Shown here: one piece after another, positions 34,432-37,703 of the stretch | Layout of the letters: each line of letters begins with the position of its first letter | How positions within the stretch are numbered: the first letter of the stretch is position 1 | Assembly: GCA_022561215.1 (NCBI GenBank) | Contig: JADFRQ010000025.1 | Span: 1 to 37,703, forward strand | Reading direction: 5' to 3' | DNA: 37,703 bases | From: Chloroflexota bacterium | GTDB taxonomy: Bacteria; Chloroflexota; Anaerolineae; Anaerolineales; E44-bin32 | Translations under genes and position numbers: made by a program | Notes under the pieces: model-generated | Told to the model about the DNA's origin: nothing | What the model saw: only the letters and a program-made list of their open reading frames with translations | Databases searched by the model: none

Positions 34432-34851
34432 TCAAATAACCGTGGTGCGGATTTTCGTTTCGCTGGTCAGCGTGCGGTGAACCGGACAACGATCGGCAAT
34501 GGCAATCAGGCGCTCACGTTGCTCCTGGTCAAGATCGCCAATTATTTTAAGACTGCGCTCGATGATATCGATTTTCGCATCCGGATCGCTCTCACAATCC
34601 TTGCAATCCCGCGCATAAATTTTCTTCGTGCTCAGCTCAACCTCCACCTTTTCCAATGGCCAGCCTTTACGGTCCGCATACATGTGCAAAGTCATGATTG
34701 TGCACGCCGCCAGAGAAGCAAGTAAAAAATCATAAGGGCTTGGGCCGTCGTCATCTCCCCCTAATTGTAAAGGTACATCGGCAATTAATCCGTGCCGACC
34801 GGCGGATATCTGAACTTGCAGGCCATCTTTACTTTGGGCGGTAATACTCAC
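34432..34851 (-). CDS. OsmC/Ohr-family peroxidase-like protein
   Basis: The protein has 139 residues. GTG 34851 is chosen because GAGGAG sits 6 nt upstream and the resulting N-terminus (SITAQSKDG) fits the family; a longer frame from 34926 does not. The two redox Cys are C50 in LLASLAACTIMTLHMYADRK and C122 in ADRCPVHRTL, in the usual OsmC positions. A GGDDDGPSPYDFLLASLAAC block precedes the first. These proteins reduce organic or fatty-acid hydroperoxides with thiol cofactors. YARDCKDCESD adds two further Cys in the loop, as in the OsmC subgroup resembling YhfA. It is probably part of oxidative stress defence. Confidence 0.93.
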   Translation of the reverse strand: MSITAQSKDGLQVQISAGRHGLIADVPLQLGGDDDGPSPYDFLLASLAACTIMTLHMYADRKGWPLEKVEVELSTKKIYARDCKDCESDPDAKIDIIERSLKIIGDLDQEQRERLIAIADRCPVHRTLTSETKIRTTVI

Positions 34852-35318
34852 GATTTGCTCCTCTCGTGGTTTTGTTGGGCCGTCTACTAAGTAATCCAAC
34901 AAATTGTTTTGCCATAATATGGGCAACGCGAGCTAAAGGATGTGGTTTTGTCCCCGTCCCTTGTTTAGGGTCTGAACATCTACATTTCGGTTGCAGGCAA
35001 ATCCCTATAGGGCAGATATTACACCCTTCCTAACGCTGCACGGGAGCTGCAGCTCCCGCGCAAAAGCAGAGCTTTTGCACTCCAAAATTGGCTTCTTGAT
35101 TGATGCTGAACCCTTCTTGGTTTTCGCTGATCGCTCGGCAAGGTTGACCACAGGATTGGAGAAGGGTGAACATCCTCCGAGCAAAAATTTGGATTCCACG
35201 CAGGCCATTTCCTTATTCCGACCCCGTTATTGTTGGCGGCGTCTATATGGACGGCATCATGCATGCTTTGCTTACGCCCGCGTAGGATGCAGCATCACGC
35301 TTAACCCATGCAGCGCGA
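34852..35318. other. Intergenic region with one palindromic repeat
   Basis: 467 bp between two minus-strand genes. Apart from the palindromic unit at 35041-35083, I see no conserved frame. The Shine-Dalgarno of the OsmC gene is at its left end. No convincing terminator with a T-run follows the peroxiredoxin-like gene. Confidence 0.4.
35041..35083. repeat. Palindromic repeat unit, two hairpins
   Basis: A perfect 18-bp palindrome CGGGAGCTGCAGCTCCCG (35041-35058) is followed directly by the hairpin GCAAAAGC-AGA-GCTTTTGC (35060-35078) and ACTCC. The second hairpin has the same 8-bp stem, 3-nt loop and ACTCC end as the unit at 16517-16565, so it is a related dispersed element. Confidence 0.7.
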
Positions 35319-35879
35319 TCATGTTTCCCGATTGCGATGATGATCGCTGACCAATTGCAAGAGTTTTTCCACCGATGGGCGATGGGAAGGATCGCGACTG
35401 CGCAATGTAAATAAGATTTTTCCCTGCCGATCGATTAAGAAATCGCCGCCTAGTTGCGTGCTGTCGTCTTGAATTCCTCGCCAGCGATGGCCCTTGAGCA
35501 TGAGGCGGGCATAAGCCAACCAGGTTTTCGGCCCCCACGATCGCAGCAGTGATCGATCCAGTTGAAATGCATTATAGGCAATGCGTTCTTGATCGATCAA
35601 TATCGAAAATGAAATTCCTGTTTCCTGAAGCCAGTTTCTCGCCAAAGCACCGGCAGAGAAAGCGATAAAGACGACATTCGTGTCGTAACTGATAAACTCA
35701 TCTTTGTGGCGATGCAACTGCATCGCATGCTCACGTCAGGGCAGTCAGCCTAAATGACGGAGGAATATGATCAGCAAAATTTCGCTATTTTCCCAATAGT
35801 CCGCCAGGGCTGCACGCTCACCATTTATGGTTTCCAGGACCAGATTTGGCGCGGAGTCGCCAACTTTTAATTCGCGCAT
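35319..35879 (-). CDS. Peroxiredoxin-like selenoprotein with UxxU motif (SelL-like, AhpC/TSA_2 family)
   Basis: ATG 35879 opens a 186-residue frame if two TGA codons (35745-35747 and 35736-35738) are read as selenocysteine. It begins MRELKVGDSAPNLVLETING and leads to IIFLRHLG-U45-LP-U48-REH, exactly where this thioredoxin-fold family has HxGC..CREH. Downstream, GISFSILIDQERIAYNAF, LLRSWGPKTWLAYARLML and QLGGDFLIDRQGKILF continue the AhpC/TSA_2 (PRXL2-like) pattern, and SRDPSHRPSVEKLL ends it. The total length equals that of the family. SelL, a UxxU diselenide protein of aquatic animals and bacteria, belongs here. A hairpin follows the second TGA. A start at ATG 35723 would give a 134-residue product without its active site. 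The alternative is a pseudogene with both cysteines mutated to stop. Confidence 0.85.
35706..35734 (-). promoter_or_regulatory. Candidate bacterial SECIS hairpin
   Basis: On the minus strand the 7-bp stem GCGATGC / GCATCGC encloses the loop AGTT (35709-35726). A 5-nt bulge (AGCAT) separates it from an outer GTG/CAC stem whose base is one nt after the second TGA. The loop G lies 18 nt after the second TGA and 27 nt after the first. Bacterial SECIS elements are known to sit directly downstream of the UGA inside the coding sequence, with a G in a small apical loop about 16-37 nt away. Both TGAs fall in that range. Confidence 0.65.
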
Positions 35880-36046
35880 GTTTCGACATTCACACCTTCG
35901 TGGGTAAATTTGCAGGCGGCATTGCCATTCACATCCCAGGGATTATGTTCCCCGAGTATGGTCGCCGTACCTGCCTTAACTTCCGAGGAAAGCATCGAAG
36001 TTACTCCACATACTTGGGCGGTTTTTAAATTGCATTTCTTGATCAT
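35867..36046 (-). CDS. Small four-cysteine protein overlapping the selenoprotein start
   Basis: The protein has 59 residues from ATG 36046, preceded by AGGAAGG at 7 nt; an ATG at 36064 would add six residues but lacks such a site. The sequence MIKKCNLKTAQVCGVTSM continues through NPWDVNGNAACKF to VNVETCAN, with Cys at 5, 13, 45 and 57. There is no signal peptide or membrane segment. I do not recognise the family. The stop lies inside the selenoprotein gene (13-bp overlap), so the two are probably translated together. A TATAGT box (minus strand) about 40 bp upstream may be part of the promoter. A redox partner or metal-binding role is only a guess from the Cys and context. Confidence 0.6.
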   Translation of the reverse strand: MIKKCNLKTAQVCGVTSMLSSEVKAGTATILGEHNPWDVNGNAACKFTHEGVNVETCAN

Positions 36047-36168
36047 GGCGTGTCCTTCCTGCATTACGCGCGCCTGGGCAAGTAATACTATAGAAACAAT
36101 TACTTTACTAGAGCGAGTAGATTTAGACTAATCCACTAAAAGACTATTACATAGAAGGGGAATTTCCA

Positions 36169-36699
36169 TTGTATTATGAAGATCAAGAAACTACAGTACG
36201 GGGTGTTTATCCGATTATGCCAAACAGAGAGGTTTTTGAAATTCCAATCTATCGGGTTTCCCCAGAAGCTTTCTGGAAAAAGACTCAAGAACTTCGAAAT
36301 AATTATACAAGCTCTGATTCTGAGGTCGACAAAGAGATTATTGAGATGTGGGAACGTTCCTTTCTAAAGTCTGATGAAGCAAGAGGTTGGAAGTATAACT
36401 AAATTATTGGATAGATATCAATAAGAGCAGATTTAAACCAAATCAAGGCAGAGTATTGGTTTATTGATGCAAAAGTTATCAGACGGGATATACGAAGAAA
36501 AGTATTCAAGCACATAAATAAGGCCTTCGAAGTTTGGGTACGCAAGCCTGATACTTCAAATGATATTTATGAGAAGGTACGAAACTATCTTTCTGACCTT
36601 CTAGGGAGAAAACCTTTCAAAGGGCGATATATTGATTTAGAGGCGTTCAACAATCTCGGTCCTCATGTTAATTGGAAAGAACTCACCAAAGGCATATAG
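36169..36699 (+). pseudogene. Unknown gene broken by two in-frame stop codons
   Basis: A single reading frame from TTG 36169 (after AGGGG) encodes LYYEDQETTVRGVYPIMP through SPEAFWKKTQELRNN to EARGWKYN. It meets TAA (36400-36402), continues IIG, meets TAG (36412-36414), and stays open for 94 more codons: DLNQIKAEYWFIDAKVIRRD, FEVWVRKPD, KPFKGRYIDLEAFNNLG and HVNWKELTKGI. Both halves share low GC and a compact, charged composition, and the second half has no ATG, GTG or TTG near its beginning. The simplest reading is one gene of about 177 codons inactivated by two point mutations. The family is not recognised; it has the look of small accessory or defence-island proteins. Confidence 0.5.
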
Positions 36700-36751
36700 A
36701 ATCAAATATCCGAATAATCAATTCCAATGAATGAATAATACTGAGGGAAAA

Positions 36752-37051
36752 ATGATAACTGGGAAAAAAATGAGCGATGAAGAATTCGAAGAATATGTTA
36801 AGCCACTAGAGGATAAATACAACGCTATTGAGCATTTCGAGGAAGATTACAAACGAATGCCGAGAATAAAAGCAGAAGAATGGATAATGAAAGCCTCAAT
36901 AGGGTTTGTCAATAAGGGGGAGAGTAAAGCGTATGATGAGGCCATCAAAGACATATATTTCTGGCTAAACGATAGCCACCAATTTACCGTTCTCAAAGCA
37001 ATGGAACTGTATTTTGAAATGAATAAGAAAATGAATACAATGAGAAGGTAA
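36752..37051 (+). CDS. Hypothetical acidic helical protein
   Basis: The protein has 99 residues from ATG 36752, chosen because GAGGG lies 5 nt upstream; an in-frame ATG at 36731 lacks a site. It is rich in Glu, Lys and Met and almost entirely predicted helical (MSDEEFEEYVKPLEDKY, then MKASIGFVNKGESKAYDEAI). There is no signal peptide, Cys or known motif. Low GC and codon choice match the flanking accessory genes and not the main gene set. Function unknown. Confidence 0.6.
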   Translation: MITGKKMSDEEFEEYVKPLEDKYNAIEHFEEDYKRMPRIKAEEWIMKASIGFVNKGESKAYDEAIKDIYFWLNDSHQFTVLKAMELYFEMNKKMNTMRR

Positions 37052-37098
37052 AAAGATAAATCCCGCATATTAGGAGGACCGAAACGGGAGGGTTAGGA

Positions 37099-37638
37099 AT
37101 GAAGAAGTGTTATTACTGTGCAGAACTAATACAAGATGAGGCCATTATCTGTAGATACTGCAATCGCGCAGTAATTGTCCCCTCGAAAGAAAACGACACT
37201 CGTATCACATTCCCCTCTCGTGGGTATCAAAGCGCAACTTCAGATAGATCACGCGTGAAGCGTAAATTATCAGGAAGATCAATCGGAGCCATCGTCATAG
37301 GTATATTGGTCATTTCTGGAGTTGTCAGGATGTTAAATGCCTATGAGCGCGCTGAATATAAAGCCGCAAATCCCAGCGCCACAACTCGCCTCAATTGCTC
37401 CGACTGCAATTCTGGCATTCCCATATATGATAGCTGGAGCACCACGAGGGAGATCGTCTCGTACGGTCAAAACGGTGACGAATGTGAAGTTTCTGCGAAT
37501 TACACGCGAACCTACATTGCGACGCTACAGCCTCGTTCATCATACACGTACATTGATGTAGAGCCGCACCTATATCTAAGGTGCCCTACCGGACACGGAT
37601 TTGTATATACCTCTAACACTTTATTTTCTGGGCAATAG
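37099..37638 (+). CDS. Zinc-ribbon membrane protein
   Basis: The protein has 179 residues. ATG 37099 follows GGAGGGTTAGG. Residues 4-21 form a short zinc ribbon (C4-x2-C7, C18-x2-C21; KCYYCAELIQDEAIICRYC) of the kind common at the N-terminus of bacterial small membrane proteins. After a polar, probably flexible stretch comes one membrane helix (about 61-79, SIGAIVIGILVISGVVRML). The outer part has a second Cys pair (NCSDCNSG) and a beta-rich C-terminal domain with two more Cys (GDECEV and LRCPTG). The expected topology is zinc ribbon inside and C-terminus outside. No pathway can be assigned. It belongs to the low-GC 3' section. Confidence 0.75.
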   Translation: MKKCYYCAELIQDEAIICRYCNRAVIVPSKENDTRITFPSRGYQSATSDRSRVKRKLSGRSIGAIVIGILVISGVVRMLNAYERAEYKAANPSATTRLNCSDCNSGIPIYDSWSTTREIVSYGQNGDECEVSANYTRTYIATLQPRSSYTYIDVEPHLYLRCPTGHGFVYTSNTLFSGQ

Positions 37639-37703
37639 CTAGATTTATGTGACTTCACCATATATAGAATTCTTCGATCATATTTCAAGTGATATTCTGA
37701 TGC

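Noticed and set aside
35319..35723. A 134-residue peroxiredoxin-like protein starting at ATG 35723
   Set aside because: This start has no Shine-Dalgarno, falls after the active site and lies inside the SECIS hairpin. The family-like sequence continues upstream in the same frame to ATG 35879.
36169..36699. Recoding of TAA/TAG as amino acids (alternative code) in the 3' segment
   Set aside because: Neighbouring genes end normally at TAA, and both stops are clustered in one gene; inactivation is simpler.
1..37703. tRNA, rRNA, CRISPR array, riboswitch
   Set aside because: Looked for T-loop-like GTTCGAATC patterns, direct spaced repeats and conserved RNA blocks by eye; none was convincing. A covariance-model scan could not be run.

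Overview
The window looks like chromosomal DNA from a member of the Chloroflexota (Anaerolineae-like), probably a metagenome assembly. The pointers are: two DUF2298 (Chlor_Arch_YYY) membrane proteins, a family known mainly from Chloroflexota and archaea; a mevalonate kinase plus isopentenyl phosphate kinase operon, as in the alternative mevalonate pathway described in Roseiflexus; a fused transaldolase/glucose-6-phosphate isomerase; and a lipoprotein with a Thr/Pro-rich linker before an SH3-like domain. No rRNA, tRNA, CRISPR array or complete transposon was recognised.

Layout. (1) 1-245: the 5' end of an alpha/beta hydrolase gene meets the truncated 3' end of a DUF2298 gene; the two reading frames face each other, so this is a breakpoint or an assembly join. 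(2) 163-12494, all on the minus strand: an envelope glycosylation cluster with a flippase-like membrane protein, a GT4 glycosyltransferase, a SAM methyltransferase, a GT-C membrane glycosyltransferase, a giant GT-C/DUF2298 fusion and a second DUF2298 protein. The last three are coupled by ATGA overlaps. (3) 12922-16444: divergent tlyA, and a UbiA prenyltransferase-mevalonate kinase-isopentenyl phosphate kinase operon that appears to be transcribed without a leader. (4) 16445-22071: palindromic repeats, two LysE-family exporters, an ALDH7-type aldehyde dehydrogenase, a MITE-like element, an SH3-like lipoprotein and a protein of unknown function. (5) 22414-29823: pyruvate phosphate dikinase and a 1518-residue secreted protein that carries a Hedgehog-signal-domain-like metallopeptidase module, a papain-like C39-type module with its Cys replaced, Ig-like modules and three copies of an unrecognised Cys-containing repeat. 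(6) 30008-34851: a decayed gene, an FkbM methyltransferase, Tal-Pgi and an OsmC protein. (7) 35319-36046: a peroxiredoxin-like gene whose CxxC active site is encoded TGA-N6-TGA, followed by a hairpin with bacterial SECIS geometry, and a small Cys protein gene overlapping its start. (8) 36169-37703: AT-rich accessory DNA with a nonsense-broken gene, a small unknown gene and a zinc-ribbon membrane protein.

The most striking item is the UxxU (SelL-like, potential diselenide) selenoprotein at 35319-35879. Conventional gene calling would reduce it to an N-terminally truncated 134-residue protein that lacks its active site. The Hedgehog-like module in the 1518-residue protein is the second.
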